From contig NZ_CP139969.1 of NCBI RefSeq assembly GCF_034424645.1, positions 744,001-808,000 of the forward strand: a DNA stretch of 64,000 bases, in the 5' to 3' direction. The position numbers were made by a program, and so were the translations under genes. The stretch comes from Bordetella avium. Its GTDB lineage: Bacteria > Pseudomonadota > Gammaproteobacteria > Burkholderiales > Burkholderiaceae_B. The number at the start of each line of letters is the position of its first letter. Position 1 is the stretch's first letter. This document shows, piece by piece, positions 7,104 through 16,474 of this stretch. The notes under the pieces were generated by a model. That model made no database searches. It saw nothing but the letters and a program-made list of their open reading frames with translations, and was not told the DNA's origin.

Positions 7104-7688
7104 ATGGCGCTGACAGCAAAGCAGCGCCGCTTCGTGGATGAGTACCTCGTTGATCTCAACGCCACGCAAGCGGCGATCAGGGCGGGGTATAGCAAAAAAA
7201 CCGCAAGGCAGATAGGTGAAGAGAACCTGTCAAAACCTGACATCGCCAAGGCGGTTCAGGAGGCCCAGGCGGCTCGCTCCAAGCGCACCGAAATCACTCA
7301 GGACATGGTGCTGCGCGAGCTGGCCAAGATCGGCTTTGCGGACATTCGTAAGGTCGTCAATTGGGGCAGCACGACGCTACAGGCGGGCGTCGATGATGAC
7401 GGCAACCCTACGACCGAGGTGCACCATGGCCTGGTCTTGGTTGCATCCAATGAAATTGACGACGCGACGGCTGCCGCCATTTCCGAGGTGTCGGAAGGGC
7501 GCGAGGGGCTGAAGGTCAAGTTCCACGACAAGAAAGGCGCACTGGTGGATATTGGGCGCCACCTTGGCATGTTCAAGGATCGGGTGGAGCATTCCGGCCC
7601 TGGTGGCGGGCCAATCAAATCGATATCGGCCGTGGCTGCCACCCCGGAAGAAGCGGCCAAGATATATCAGCAAATGATGAGCGCCTAA
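7104..7688 (+). CDS. Terminase small subunit
   Basis: A 194-residue protein with the classic terminase_2 N-terminus: [20 protein letters not shown] then [20 protein letters not shown] and [19 protein letters not shown]. This HTH domain recognises the pac/cos site and brings the genome to the large subunit. The C-terminal half carries the oligomerisation/effector region ending in [13 protein letters not shown]. It is immediately followed (1 bp) by the large subunit gene. Length and gene order are those expected. Confidence 0.92.
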   Translation: MALTAKQRRFVDEYLVDLNATQAAIRAGYSKKTARQIGEENLSKPDIAKAVQEAQAARSKRTEITQDMVLRELAKIGFADIRKVVNWGSTTLQAGVDDDGNPTTEVHHGLVLVASNEIDDATAAAISEVSEGREGLKVKFHDKKGALVDIGRHLGMFKDRVEHSGPGGGPIKSISAVAATPEEAAKIYQQMMSA

Positions 7689-7689
7689 C

Positions 7690-9285
7690 ATGCCGATTCC
7701 TTTCCCATTCGACTTCAAGAGCCCTGATTACAAGGCTGTCTTCGAGTGGCGGATAGAGAGGCTAAACCGTATCAGGGCGAATCCTGCATGCTTGCCTGCC
7801 ATGAAGGCTTACTACAAGAGCCATCCTGCGCAGTTCATTATCGACTGGGGCATGACGCTGGACCCGCGAAATGTTGAGCGGGGGCTGCCATCGTCTGTGC
7901 CGTTCCTGCTGTTCCCCAGGCAAGAGGAATGGGTGTATTGGTTCATGGAGCGTTGGAAGCGCCAAGAGCCTGGAATCACCGAAAAGACCCGCGACATGGG
8001 CATGTCCTGGCTGACCATTGGCCTGGCCTGCACGCTGTGCCTGCACAACAACGGCATGGTGCTGGGCTTTGGGTCGCGCAAGGAAGAATACGTAGACAAG
8101 ATCGGCTCGCCTAAGTCGCTGTTTGACAAGGCGCGCACGTTTATGCGGATGCTGCCTGCCGAATTCAGGGGTGGCTGGGATTCCGGGAAGCATGCGCCGC
8201 ACATGCGTATCATCTTCCCGGAATCTGACTCCATCATCACCGGGGAATCTGGGGATGGCATCGGCCGAGGCGATCGCACCAGCGCCTATTTCGTAGACGA
8301 ATCGGCGTTCCTGGAACGCCCACAACTGACCGACGCATCGTTGTCGCAGACGACGAACTGCCGCCAGGACATCTCTACCCCCAACGGTATGGGCAATCCG
8401 TTTGCTCAAAAGCGCCATAGCGGCCGTGTGCCGGTGTTTACGTTCCACTGGCGAGATGATCCGCGCAAGGATGATGCATGGTACGCCAAGCAGGTTGAGG
8501 AACTTGACACCGTGACGGTGGCTCAGGAAATCGACATCAACTACGCGGCTTCTGTTGAGGGGGTGGTTATCCCATCTGCCTGGGTGCAAGCTGCTATCGG
8601 AGCACACCAGAAGCTAGGCATTGACCCTAGCGGGCGTAAGTACGCCGGTCTAGACGTGGCTGACGAGGGCACCGACGCAAACGCCTATGCGATGCGTCAC
8701 GGGGTACTGCTGGCCAACCTCGACATGTGGTCAGGCAAGGACAGCGACATTTACAAGACGGTCGTCAAGGCCTTCGGACTGTGCGAGGCGGACGGCCTGA
8801 ATGCGCTGGATTACGACGCTGACGGCCTTGGCGCTGGGGTGCGTGGGGATGCTGCTGAGATCAACCGGCAGCGCAGGGCTGCGAATCGGCCGCCTATCCA
8901 TGCCAACCCCTTCAGGGGATCTGGAGAGGTGTACGACCCAGATGGCGAGATGGTGCCAAAGCGCAAAAACAAAGACTTCTTCGCCAATGCCAAGGCTCAA
9001 GCCTGGTGGGCGCTGCGTCTGCGCTTCCAGGCTACGCACCGCGCCGTGGTTGAGGGGCAGGAATACAAGCCGGACGAGATCATCTCGATTTCGCCTGACT
9101 TGAAGCACCTGACACAGCTCACGATGGAACTGTCGCAGCCAACCTACACGGTCAACACGGTTGGCAAGATCGTTATCGACAAAAGGCCAGATGGCACCAA
9201 ATCCCCCAACTTGGCGGACGCGGTGATGATCTGCTACCAACCCGCAACCCGCGCCCTGAGCGTGTGGGAGGCGCTAGCGAAATAA
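7690..9285 (+). CDS. Terminase large subunit (packaging ATPase/nuclease)
   Basis: A 531-residue TerL. The N-terminal ATPase has a Walker-A-like TRDMGMSW near residues 100-107 (the degenerate form used by terminases) and Walker B FVDESA near 199-204 with the catalytic Glu. The C-terminal RNase-H-like nuclease begins at [10 protein letters not shown] (Asp near 319) and includes YDADGLGAG. It powers DNA entry into the prohead and cuts the concatemer. It sits between the small subunit and portal genes, as in most tailed phages. Complete at both ends. Confidence 0.95.
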   Translation: MPIPFPFDFKSPDYKAVFEWRIERLNRIRANPACLPAMKAYYKSHPAQFIIDWGMTLDPRNVERGLPSSVPFLLFPRQEEWVYWFMERWKRQEPGITEKTRDMGMSWLTIGLACTLCLHNNGMVLGFGSRKEEYVDKIGSPKSLFDKARTFMRMLPAEFRGGWDSGKHAPHMRIIFPESDSIITGESGDGIGRGDRTSAYFVDESAFLERPQLTDASLSQTTNCRQDISTPNGMGNPFAQKRHSGRVPVFTFHWRDDPRKDDAWYAKQVEELDTVTVAQEIDINYAASVEGVVIPSAWVQAAIGAHQKLGIDPSGRKYAGLDVADEGTDANAYAMRHGVLLANLDMWSGKDSDIYKTVVKAFGLCEADGLNALDYDADGLGAGVRGDAAEINRQRRAANRPPIHANPFRGSGEVYDPDGEMVPKRKNKDFFANAKAQAWWALRLRFQATHRAVVEGQEYKPDEIISISPDLKHLTQLTMELSQPTYTVNTVGKIVIDKRPDGTKSPNLADAVMICYQPATRALSVWEALAK

Positions 9286-9295
9286 GGGAAGACGG

Positions 9296-10750
9296 ATGAA
9301 TCGCAAACAACGAAAGGCGATGGCGCGCCAGGCATCTGCTGCGCCTAAGCCTACCCGCGACTCGTTTGTCAACTTTGAATCGCGTGTCGGCATCCAGGCC
9401 GCAAACCAAAGCAAAGCCGGTCATTACACCTTTGATTACGTCACCCGAAACCGCATTCAGATGGAGGCGGCTTACCGGTCGTCTTGGGTGTGCGGTATCG
9501 CTGTAGATGCTGTAGCGGAGGACATGACCCGTGCTGGCATTGACATCCATTCGGATCGCCGGCCGGAAGACATCGAGAAGTTGAACAGCGCGATGGAGCG
9601 CTTCCAGATCTGGAATCAGCTTTGCGATACGGCCAAGTGGGCGCGTCTGTATGGCGGTGCGATCTGCGTGATGCTGATCGACGGCCAGGACGTTAAGACG
9701 CCGCTCAACCTTGATACGGTAGGCCCTGGCCAGTTTAAGGGCCTCCTAGTCCTTGACCGCTGGCTGGTTCAGCCTTCGCTACAAGACCTAGTGACAGAAT
9801 ATGGGCCAGACATGGGTAAGCCAAAGTATTACCACGTCTTGGCCGATGCTCAGGCTTTGATCAACCAGACTATCCACTATACCCGCGTGATCCGCATGGA
9901 TGGCGTGGAGCTTCCCTACTGGCAGCGCATCGCCGAGAACCTGTGGGGCCAGTCAGTCCTGGAGCGCCTGTGGGATCGCCTGTTGGCGTTCGACAGCACG
10001 ACCCAAGGTACGGCCCAACTCGTCTACAAAGCCCATCTGCGCACATACAAAGTAGAGGGGCTGCGCGAGATCATCGCGGCGGGCGGCCAGGACAGCGGCA
10101 ACCTTGCATACATGGGCTTGCTGGGTCAGATCGACATGATCCGGCGCTTCCAGTCTAACGAGGGGATGACCCTCATGGACGCGAAAGACACGTTTGAGGC
10201 GCATCAGTACTCGTTTACTGGCCTGGATAACGTGCTGCTCCAGATGGGTCAGCAGATATCAGGGGCCACGCAGATTCCCATGGTGCGCCTCTTTGGGCAG
10301 GCTCCGGCAGGTCTTAGCGGAAACCACGATGGAGAGCTGCGCAACTACTACGACCAGGTGAGCCAGCACCAAGACCGCAAGCTAAGGCCCGGTCTAACCA
10401 CGTTGCTGGATGTGATCCACCGGTCTGAGCTCGGCTCGGCCCCTGATGAAAATTTCTCGTTTGAGTTCCGCCCTCTTTGGCAGCTAAGCGACACCGAGAA
10501 GGCAGAGATCGCCGAGAAGATCACAAATACTGTGGCAACCGGCTTGGATGCTGGTTTGGTTACGCAGAAGACAGCGCTGTCGGAGCTGCGTAATGCAAGC
10601 CATGTTTCCGGCGTTTGGTCCAAGATCACCGACGAGGACATTGAGTCCGCCAACGATGACCCACCTGACCCGGGAGAAATGAATGTACCTGGCTCAGAGA
10701 TTGGCAAGCCGGGCCAAGACCCGAACGCTCGACAAGAGGCACCGGCGTAA
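9296..10750 (+). CDS. Portal protein (DUF1073 family)
   Basis: A 484-residue protein with FDYVTRNRIQMEAAYRSSWV, AVDAVAEDMTRAGIDI and AKWARLYGGAICVMLIDGQD, the pattern of DUF1073 phage portal proteins. The portal is the dodecameric ring at one capsid vertex through which DNA enters and leaves. The C-terminal clip/crown region includes IPMVRLFGQAPAGLSGNHDG. It follows TerL by 10 bases with ribosome site AAGGGAAGACGG and overlaps the MuF-like gene by 68 bases. Confidence 0.9.
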   Translation: MNRKQRKAMARQASAAPKPTRDSFVNFESRVGIQAANQSKAGHYTFDYVTRNRIQMEAAYRSSWVCGIAVDAVAEDMTRAGIDIHSDRRPEDIEKLNSAMERFQIWNQLCDTAKWARLYGGAICVMLIDGQDVKTPLNLDTVGPGQFKGLLVLDRWLVQPSLQDLVTEYGPDMGKPKYYHVLADAQALINQTIHYTRVIRMDGVELPYWQRIAENLWGQSVLERLWDRLLAFDSTTQGTAQLVYKAHLRTYKVEGLREIIAAGGQDSGNLAYMGLLGQIDMIRRFQSNEGMTLMDAKDTFEAHQYSFTGLDNVLLQMGQQISGATQIPMVRLFGQAPAGLSGNHDGELRNYYDQVSQHQDRKLRPGLTTLLDVIHRSELGSAPDENFSFEFRPLWQLSDTEKAEIAEKITNTVATGLDAGLVTQKTALSELRNASHVSGVWSKITDEDIESANDDPPDPGEMNVPGSEIGKPGQDPNARQEAPA

Positions 10751-11480
10751 CCCTGTGCCAACCAGGAAGGCTGAGAATTCCTTTGCCTTCCAACTGCGTA
10801 AGGTCGCTCGGCACATCGGGGAGATCATCAACGGCTTCCCCGCTGGAGACCCTCAGTATCTGCCGTCGATTGACGACATGCTGCGGCGATATTCGGACGC
10901 GCTGACGGCTTGGGCCACGGTCACGTCTCAGAAGATGTTGCTAGACGTTGACCGACGCGACAAGCAGACGTATTTCGAGAAAGCCAAGGAGATGTCCAAG
11001 GCTCTGGCAGATGAAATCCGGAATGCCCCGACGGGCGAGGTCATGAGGGGCTTGCTGGCGGAGCAGGTTGGCCTCATCAAGAGCCTGCCGCTAGACGCCG
11101 CTAAGCGCGTGCATGAGCTGACGCTCAAGGGGTTGGAAGACAGCACCAGGGCGTCAGAGATAGTGAAGGAGATTCAGCGATCCGGCGAGGTTTCCGAAAG
11201 CCGAGCAACGCTGATTGCACGCACGGAAGTTGCTCGTACTGCTGCCCACCTTACCCAAGCTCGGGCGCAGTACATCGGCAGTACGCATTACATATGGCGA
11301 ACTTTAGGCGATTCGGATGTAAGGCCCGGGCATAAAGCCATGAATGGCAAGGTGTGCGCCTGGAGCGACCCACCTCTCGTAAATGAGGGCACTCCAGCGG
11401 CGCCAAATTGGATAGCGCACCACCCGGGGGAGATATGGAACTGTCGCTGCTATGCGGAGCCGATTATCCCCGACCTTTAA
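10683..11480 (+). CDS. Phage head morphogenesis protein (Mu gpF / SPP1 gp7-like)
   Basis: A 265-residue minor head protein. Residues ~175-260 carry the MuF signature: LIARTEVARTAAHLTQARAQ, W-x-T-x-DS-VRPGHKAMNG, and the terminal HHPGEIWNCRCYAEPIIPDL. MuF proteins bind the portal during prohead assembly and may be ejected with DNA. Some carry C-terminal toxin domains; this one ends right after the MuF motif, so no extension. The start overlaps the portal gene end by 68 bases, a common portal-MuF arrangement, though a slightly later start is possible. Confidence 0.88.
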   Translation: MYLAQRLASRAKTRTLDKRHRRNPVPTRKAENSFAFQLRKVARHIGEIINGFPAGDPQYLPSIDDMLRRYSDALTAWATVTSQKMLLDVDRRDKQTYFEKAKEMSKALADEIRNAPTGEVMRGLLAEQVGLIKSLPLDAAKRVHELTLKGLEDSTRASEIVKEIQRSGEVSESRATLIARTEVARTAAHLTQARAQYIGSTHYIWRTLGDSDVRPGHKAMNGKVCAWSDPPLVNEGTPAAPNWIAHHPGEIWNCRCYAEPIIPDL

Positions 11481-11520
11481 ATTTGGCTGGGGAGCATTCT
11501 TAATTGGAGCTAGGCAAACA

Positions 11521-12801
11521 ATGTCGATAAAGACAAACGACAAGACGCCGATGCCTTTTTATACGGTGCAGAAACTTGGTGAAAAGCAGGAGCTTACCAA
11601 CGAAGGCTTCTTACTCTGCCGGGATGTGCCTATCGCACGTATCGGTGAGCTCCTATACGCCGATGGTGAGGTGCCTGTAGAGGCAACCCCAGACGGTCTC
11701 ATAAAGATCAACCGCAGCCCAGAAGAAGTATTTCGACCGGAAACGATTGCCAGCTTTGAAGGAAAGCCGGTCACCCTGGATCACCCAGACGACTTTGTGA
11801 CGCCTGAGACATGGCGCCAGCTTGCGGTGGGTACGGTGCAGAACGTGCGCCAGGGTCAAGGCATCGAGAACGATTACCTGTTTGCGGATCTGTTGATCAC
11901 CGATGCGCAAGCTATTGAGGACATCCGGTCGGGCCTGCGGGAAGTTTCCTGCGGCTACGAGGCGGATTACGAGCAGGTAGAACCCGGGCGCGGGGAGCAG
12001 CGCAACATCATCGGCAACCATGTTGCCCTCGTGGAGCGTGGCCGATGCGGGCCTCGTTGCGCAATCGGAGATAAGGAACCGAGTATGAAAAAGAAGACCC
12101 TCGTGCAGCGGCTCTGGGGCGCCTTTGGCACCCGGGACGCCGCGGCAATGACAGAAGCCATGGAAGAGCTGGAAACCATGGACGAGTCCGAAGAGAGAAA
12201 GGACCAGAAGGAAGCAAAGGATGAGTCGGAGGAAAAGGTTGACAACGACCTGGACCGCGACATCTTGGCCCGCATGGATCGTCTGGAGGCTATGGTCGCC
12301 AAGCTAGTGGATGGCGCGACCGACAAAGAAAAGAACGACGACGAGGAAAAGACGAAAGACACAATCCTCAACGCCGAAGAGGGCGAGCACAACACCGAGG
12401 CCAAAGGCGAAGCCTATACCGGCGACAGCCTGCGGAAGCTGGCTGAACGTGCCGAGATCCTGGCGCCTGGCTTCAAGCTGCCGACCTTCGATGCTGCCAA
12501 GGGCATGACCGCCGATGCGGCTTGCTCTTGCCAACGCAAAGCCCTGGCCGCCGCCTACGACACGGAAGCAGGCCGAAAGGCTATCGAGCCCTTCCTGGGA
12601 GGGAAAACTGCCGACTTCGCTGGCATGAAGCCCGAGCAAGTGGTAGCGATCTTCGCAGGCGCCGCCGAGGTCCGCCGAATGCAGAACAACGCCGCTGGCA
12701 TCCGATCCGGCATCACCACTCGGGACTTTGGTGGGCCGGTGACGGCTGCCGAAATCAACGCGCGTAACCGCGCTCATTGGGACGGCCGTTCGGCCAAATA
12801 A
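11521..12801 (+). CDS. DUF2213 head maturation protease fused to scaffold
   Basis: A 426-residue protein. Residues 1-185 match DUF2213: RPETIASFEGKPVTLDHPDD, LREVSCGYEADYE and NHVALVERGRCGP. The H...S pattern (DHPDDF, REVSCGY, NHVALV) is typical of phage prohead proteases. A highly charged acidic segment (~220-330; EELETMDESEERKDQKEAKD) resembles scaffolding protein, followed by a C-terminal domain. So it probably serves as both protease and internal scaffold. Start ATG 11521 is preceded by GGAGC; an earlier in-frame codon at 11452 is inside the MuF gene. Confidence 0.8.
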   Translation: MSIKTNDKTPMPFYTVQKLGEKQELTNEGFLLCRDVPIARIGELLYADGEVPVEATPDGLIKINRSPEEVFRPETIASFEGKPVTLDHPDDFVTPETWRQLAVGTVQNVRQGQGIENDYLFADLLITDAQAIEDIRSGLREVSCGYEADYEQVEPGRGEQRNIIGNHVALVERGRCGPRCAIGDKEPSMKKKTLVQRLWGAFGTRDAAAMTEAMEELETMDESEERKDQKEAKDESEEKVDNDLDRDILARMDRLEAMVAKLVDGATDKEKNDDEEKTKDTILNAEEGEHNTEAKGEAYTGDSLRKLAERAEILAPGFKLPTFDAAKGMTADAACSCQRKALAAAYDTEAGRKAIEPFLGGKTADFAGMKPEQVVAIFAGAAEVRRMQNNAAGIRSGITTRDFGGPVTAAEINARNRAHWDGRSAK

Positions 12802-12815
12802 CTGAGGACCAAAGA

Positions 12816-13310
12816 ATGGCCACCAACGCAATTCTCTACCGCATGCCCTACGGCATCCCGGGCGACGTTACGCGCCAATCGCAATCAACGATTGAGCCGC
12901 AACTGTTCAACCCGGCCGCCACCTTTCCCGCCTATGGCCTGTTTGGCAAGATCGACAACGGCCGGTTCGTGCCGATTGGCGCGGGTGACGCTGCCGCCGC
13001 CGTCTATGGCTTGCTGGTTCGCCCCTTCCCGACGCAATCGGCCTCCACTGCTATGGGCATTGCCCAGCCGCCCGCCACTGGCCCGGCCGACGTCCTGCGC
13101 CGGGGATACGCCGCTGTCAAGCTGCGCGGTTCGGCTGCTGCCGCCCTGAATGGCCAGGTCTATGTGCGTGTCGCAAACGAAACAGCCGACCAGCCCATCG
13201 GTGGCATCGAGGCCGCTGCGGATAGCACCAACACTATCGAAGTTGCCAGCTGCATTTTCATGTCCGCCGCTGACGCGGACGGCAACGTGGAAATCTCGTT
13301 CAAGGTCTAA
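12816..13310 (+). CDS. Capsid decoration / structural cement protein (gp24-like)
   Basis: A 164-residue Ala/Gly-rich beta protein (MATNAILYRMPYGIPGDVTR) with QLFNPAATFPAYGLFGKIDN and VYGLLVRPFPTQSAS, the pattern of phage structural cement proteins that sit on capsid three-fold axes and stabilise the shell. It lies between the protease/scaffold and major capsid genes, the expected place. Ribosome site GAGGA precedes ATG 12816. A terminator follows, so it closes the scaffold transcript unless read through. Confidence 0.75.
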   Translation: MATNAILYRMPYGIPGDVTRQSQSTIEPQLFNPAATFPAYGLFGKIDNGRFVPIGAGDAAAAVYGLLVRPFPTQSASTAMGIAQPPATGPADVLRRGYAAVKLRGSAAAALNGQVYVRVANETADQPIGGIEAAADSTNTIEVASCIFMSAADADGNVEISFKV

Positions 13311-13331
13311 CCGACCGCAACGCACAAAGAG

Positions 13332-13352
13332 CCCGCTTCGGCGGGTTTTTTT
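13332..13352 (+). terminator. Intrinsic terminator between decoration and capsid genes
   Basis: CCCGC-TTCG-GCGGG (13332-13345, a stable UUCG tetraloop) followed by seven T residues. It lies 21 bases after the decoration gene and 27 before the capsid start, and may tune capsid expression relative to upstream genes. Confidence 0.8.
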
Positions 13353-13371
13353 ACGCCCATAGGAAGGGAAA

Positions 13372-14358
13372 ATGAAAAAATCCAACATCATTCGTGCGTA
13401 TACGCGTGACGGTCTGATGACCTTCGATCAGCGCACGATCGACAGCGCTGGCGCTTTTTTGGTCGGCGAACTGGAACGCCTGGACCAGAACCTGCACGCC
13501 CCGCTGGCTGCGGTGACCTGGAGCCGTGACATCGACCTGCGCGAGGATGTGTCAGTGGCCGATGAGTTCTCGTCGTTTACGAACTCCAGCTTTGCGGCTG
13601 CTTCGGGAACCGGCCTGAGCGGCAAGGCGTGGATTGGCAAAGAAGCCAACGCCATCACTGGTATCGGTTTGGACATCGGCAAGACCGCACAAGCGTTGTC
13701 CTTGTGGGGAATGCAACTGGGCTGGACGCTGCCCGAACTGGAATCGGCGCAGAAGCTGGGCCGCCCGGTTGATCAGCAAAAGTACGCGGGCATGCAGCTC
13801 AAGTACAACATGGACATTGATGAGCAGGTCTACATTGGTGATGTCGGCTTGGGTCAAACTGGCCTGGTGAACGGCGCTGCCGTTACCAATGTGGCCAACG
13901 CCACCACTGGCAACTGGGCTACTGCTACCGCTGCCCAGATCCTGGCCGATGTCAACGAACTGCTGAGCAGCGTTTGGGCGGCTTCGGCCTATGCTGTGAT
14001 GCCGTCACGCCTGCTGATCGATCCCACCAACTACGGCCGCCTGGTGTCCACCATCGTCTCCAGCGCTGGTAACATCAGCATCCTGGAATTCCTGAAGGTC
14101 AACAGCCTGAGCAATGCCGTCAACGGGCGCCCGCTGGACATTCAGCCGCTCAAGTGGCTGGTAGGTCGCGGCACGAGCAACACCAACCGCATGGTTGCGT
14201 ACACGAAAGAAATGGATCGTGTGCGCTTCCCTCTGGTTCCGCTGCAACGCACCCCGCTGGAATACCGCGATCTGCGTCAACTGACTACCTACTTCGGTCG
14301 TCTGGGTGCCGTGGAATTCGTGTACCCGGAAACGGTCGGTTACCGCGACGGCATCTAA
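13372..14358 (+). CDS. Major capsid protein (DUF2184 family)
   Basis: A 328-residue protein. Recognisable segments: DQRTIDSAGAFLVGELERLD, LTFS-like TWSRDIDLREDVSVADEFSS, LDIGKTAQALSLWGMQLGWT and the C-terminal LEYRDLRQLTTYFGRLGAVE then FVYPETVGYRDGI. These match DUF2184 major capsid proteins, which adopt the HK97 fold. Position after decoration protein and before neck genes fits. Ribosome site AGGAAGGG precedes the ATG. No N-terminal delta domain is evident, consistent with a separate scaffold. Confidence 0.9.
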   Translation: MKKSNIIRAYTRDGLMTFDQRTIDSAGAFLVGELERLDQNLHAPLAAVTWSRDIDLREDVSVADEFSSFTNSSFAAASGTGLSGKAWIGKEANAITGIGLDIGKTAQALSLWGMQLGWTLPELESAQKLGRPVDQQKYAGMQLKYNMDIDEQVYIGDVGLGQTGLVNGAAVTNVANATTGNWATATAAQILADVNELLSSVWAASAYAVMPSRLLIDPTNYGRLVSTIVSSAGNISILEFLKVNSLSNAVNGRPLDIQPLKWLVGRGTSNTNRMVAYTKEMDRVRFPLVPLQRTPLEYRDLRQLTTYFGRLGAVEFVYPETVGYRDGI

Positions 14359-14368
14359 GGAGGATGGG

Positions 14369-14572
14369 ATGGCTAAGGTACGAGTTATCAAGGCCTTCCG
14401 CCTCAATGCCCCTGATGGGCGCCAACTGGAGTTCCAGAAAGGCGTCCAGCAGATCGATGATGGTCTGGTGAACCATTGGTTCGTCCAGGCGCATATCGAG
14501 GCGGAAAAGGTTCAGGAAGCCAAGCCGGAGGCCCGACGCCCGGGTCGGCCGCCCAAAGACGAAAGCGAGTAA
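14369..14572 (+). CDS. Small phage protein after capsid (67 aa)
   Basis: A 67-residue protein, MAKVRVIKAFRLNAPDGRQL, then a basic Pro/Arg tail (EARRPGRPPKDESE). The tail contains an AT-hook-like GRPPK element. It has a strong ribosome site (AAGGAGG) overlapping the capsid stop region. Small proteins of this sort sit between capsid and connector genes in many phages; function is unknown, possibly head completion. An upstream in-frame ATG at 14306 lies inside the capsid gene and is rejected. Confidence 0.6.
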   Translation: MAKVRVIKAFRLNAPDGRQLEFQKGVQQIDDGLVNHWFVQAHIEAEKVQEAKPEARRPGRPPKDESE

Positions 14573-14575
14573 CCC

Positions 14576-14959
14576 ATGGATCTAGCAGCCTTTCGCGCAG
14601 ACTTTCCGGAGTTTGCTGATACTGCCCGGTATACGGATAGCCAGTTGACTCTTTGGAGCACGATGGCTGAGGCGATGCTAAACCAAAGCCGCTGGGGAAC
14701 TCTCTGGCCGTTAGGGGTGAAGCTATACACCGCTCACCATCTAGCGATTGCCGTCAGGAATCAGCAAGCTTCAGCGGCGGGCGGAATCCCCGGTCAAGTG
14801 ACAGGTCCGCAAAGCTCCAAATCGGTAGATAAGGTCAGTGTGAGCTACGACACCGGTTCGGCGGCCAACCCGGATGCGACATTCTGGAATCTAACCACCT
14901 ACGGTATCGAACTGTGGCGTCTGATCCAGATGTTTGGCGCCGGTGGCGTTCAGCTATGA
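14576..14959 (+). CDS. Head-tail connector (DUF4054 family)
   Basis: A 127-residue protein beginning DLAAFRADFPEFADTARYTD, then LYTAHHLAIAVRNQQAS and a C-terminal TFWNLTTYGIELWRLIQMFG. The opening F-R-x-x-FPEF-x-D...YxDxxLxxW pattern is that of DUF4054 adaptor proteins, which bind under the portal. It is the first of four closely packed neck genes (gaps of 2-8 bases). Complete and of normal size. Confidence 0.82.
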   Translation: MDLAAFRADFPEFADTARYTDSQLTLWSTMAEAMLNQSRWGTLWPLGVKLYTAHHLAIAVRNQQASAAGGIPGQVTGPQSSKSVDKVSVSYDTGSAANPDATFWNLTTYGIELWRLIQMFGAGGVQL

Positions 14960-14967
14960 GGTGATCC

Positions 14968-15453
14968 ATGGGCGTTGAGATGAGGGTTGATCGTCTTCAG
15001 GACATCATCAAGACGCTGCATTCGATTGCCCAAAAGGACGTGCTTGTAGGCGTTCCCGATAGCTCGCCAGAGCGTGATGACGATGCAGAGTATTCGAATG
15101 CTCAGATCGGCTACATCAACGAGTTCGGCTCTCCTCCAAATAATATCCCGGCGCGCCCTCACCTGATTCCAGGCGTAGAGGCGATCCAGGATCAGGCCGC
15201 TGGCATCCTCAAGCGTGGTGGCCAACGTGCCTTGGATGGTGACGCACAGGCTGTGGATCAATCCTTGCATGCAGCCGGTCTGCTGGCTGTGAATTCGGTG
15301 CGCAAGACCATCCAGGAGGGAGATTTCCCCCCGCTGGCGCCATATACGCTCCAGAAACGCCGGGAAGCCGGAAGGACGGGCGATAAGCCGCTGTTGGATA
15401 CCGGTCAATATCGGAACTCGCAGACCTACGTGGTCAGGAAAAAGGACAAATAG
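14968..15453 (+). CDS. Neck / tail completion protein (HK97 gp10-like)
   Basis: A 161-residue protein with KDVLVGVPDSSPERDDD, IGYINEFGSPPNNIPARPHL and a C-terminal PLAPYTLQKRREAGRTGDKP then LLDTGQYRNSQTYVVR. The INEFG...IPARPxL and PLLDTGxxxxSxxY motifs are characteristic of phage virion morphogenesis proteins at the head-tail joint or tail tip of tails (gpS/gp10 type). It sits between connector and head-closure genes. Confidence 0.75.
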   Translation: MGVEMRVDRLQDIIKTLHSIAQKDVLVGVPDSSPERDDDAEYSNAQIGYINEFGSPPNNIPARPHLIPGVEAIQDQAAGILKRGGQRALDGDAQAVDQSLHAAGLLAVNSVRKTIQEGDFPPLAPYTLQKRREAGRTGDKPLLDTGQYRNSQTYVVRKKDK

Positions 15454-15455
15454 CC

Positions 15456-15827
15456 ATGCCTCTACTCGACGTTACAGAGGTGCTGCTGGATCCGGATTTC
15501 CTTGACACCACGCTGACTTGTACCCGGCAGACTCAGACCGTGAATCAGTATGGTGAAGCAGTCAACGCGCAACAGGTCATCCCCTTTTCTGGGGTGGTAA
15601 CCAGCGATCAAGGCGATATCCTCGACCGGATTGCAGAAGGCAGCCGCATCAAGGGCTCCATCCTGATATGTACCAAGTTCACCCTCATCCCCGGTACCGC
15701 TGGTCGTGACGCTGACCTTGTGACATGGCAGGGTCGGCAATACACGGTGTCGAACGTCAACGACTACACAACCTATGGTCCTGGCTTCGTAGAGGCGCTA
15801 TGCGACCTCATTCCGTTGAAGGGGTAA
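15456..15827 (+). CDS. Head closure / neck protein
   Basis: A 123-residue beta-rich protein (MPLLDVTEVLLDPDFLDTTL) containing NQYGEAVNAQQVIPFSGVVT and YTVSNVNDYTTYGPGFVEAL. The 'xYxxxGExVxxxxxxxxxxGVV...G..Y.V..V.D...YG.G' pattern is typical of head-closure (stopper) proteins in contractile phages. Three bases separate it from its upstream neighbour. The family is not named with certainty. Confidence 0.62.
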   Translation: MPLLDVTEVLLDPDFLDTTLTCTRQTQTVNQYGEAVNAQQVIPFSGVVTSDQGDILDRIAEGSRIKGSILICTKFTLIPGTAGRDADLVTWQGRQYTVSNVNDYTTYGPGFVEALCDLIPLKG

Positions 15828-15830
15828 GGC

Positions 15831-16415
15831 ATGGCCAATACATCAGCGACCGGGGGTTATCTCGCTCCCGTAGCGCCTACGCCGCCAACCCAGGACCAGC
15901 AGCTTGACCGGCTGTTGCAGGCCTATTTAAAGGGTCTGACCGGGATCGACGGGCAGTACGTGCGTCCGAGGTGGCAACCGACTGTGCCTAAGCAGCCCGA
16001 GCAGAATGTTGATTGGGTGGCGTTCGGCGTCATGGAAACGCTGTCCGAGGACTTCCCGACGATCCGGCATAACGGCACCGGGGATGGCTCCGGCACGCTT
16101 CAGAGGCAGCAGGAATTGCGGGTTCTGTGTTCGTTCTACGGGCCGAACTCCATGCAGTACGCAGATATGGCGCGAGACGGCGCTTACGTGCAGCAGAACA
16201 ACGAAACGCTGAAGCGTGCTGGGCTGACGCTCATCGAGTCTGGCCCTTTGCGCCAGGCCGCCGATTTCTACAACCAGCAGTGGATCAGGCGGTGGGATCT
16301 GTCCTTCAGGTTCCGGCGCATGATCGTTCGCACCTACCCGGTGCTGAACATCCTGGAAGCTCAGGGCGATATAGAGGCAGACAACGGGTTGACGAATTCA
16401 ATCAACGTCCCTTAG
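15831..16415 (+). CDS. Tail terminator-like neck protein (LIC_12616 family-like)
   Basis: A 194-residue protein with LDRLLQAYLKGLTGIDGQYV, then PEQNVDWVAFGVMETLSEDF, QRQQELRVLCSFYGPNSMQY and the C-terminal IRRWDLSFRFRRMIVRTYPV. A stretch containing D-W-x-AF, then an RQQE-L-V-xxSFYG segment, is found in neck/tail-terminator proteins that precede DUF3383 sheath genes in phages. It closes the neck block and is followed by a terminator. The N-terminus is Pro/Thr-rich and likely disordered. Confidence 0.65.
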   Translation: MANTSATGGYLAPVAPTPPTQDQQLDRLLQAYLKGLTGIDGQYVRPRWQPTVPKQPEQNVDWVAFGVMETLSEDFPTIRHNGTGDGSGTLQRQQELRVLCSFYGPNSMQYADMARDGAYVQQNNETLKRAGLTLIESGPLRQAADFYNQQWIRRWDLSFRFRRMIVRTYPVLNILEAQGDIEADNGLTNSINVP

Positions 16416-16435
16416 CCCGAACAAACACAACCAAG

Positions 16436-16458
16436 GCCCGCTTATAGCGGGCTTTTTC
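16436..16458 (+). terminator. Intrinsic terminator before the tail sheath gene
   Basis: GCCCGC-TTATA-GCGGGC (16436-16452) followed by a T-rich tract, between neck and tail modules. Confidence 0.8.
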
Positions 16459-16474
16459 TTTTCTGGAGTATTCC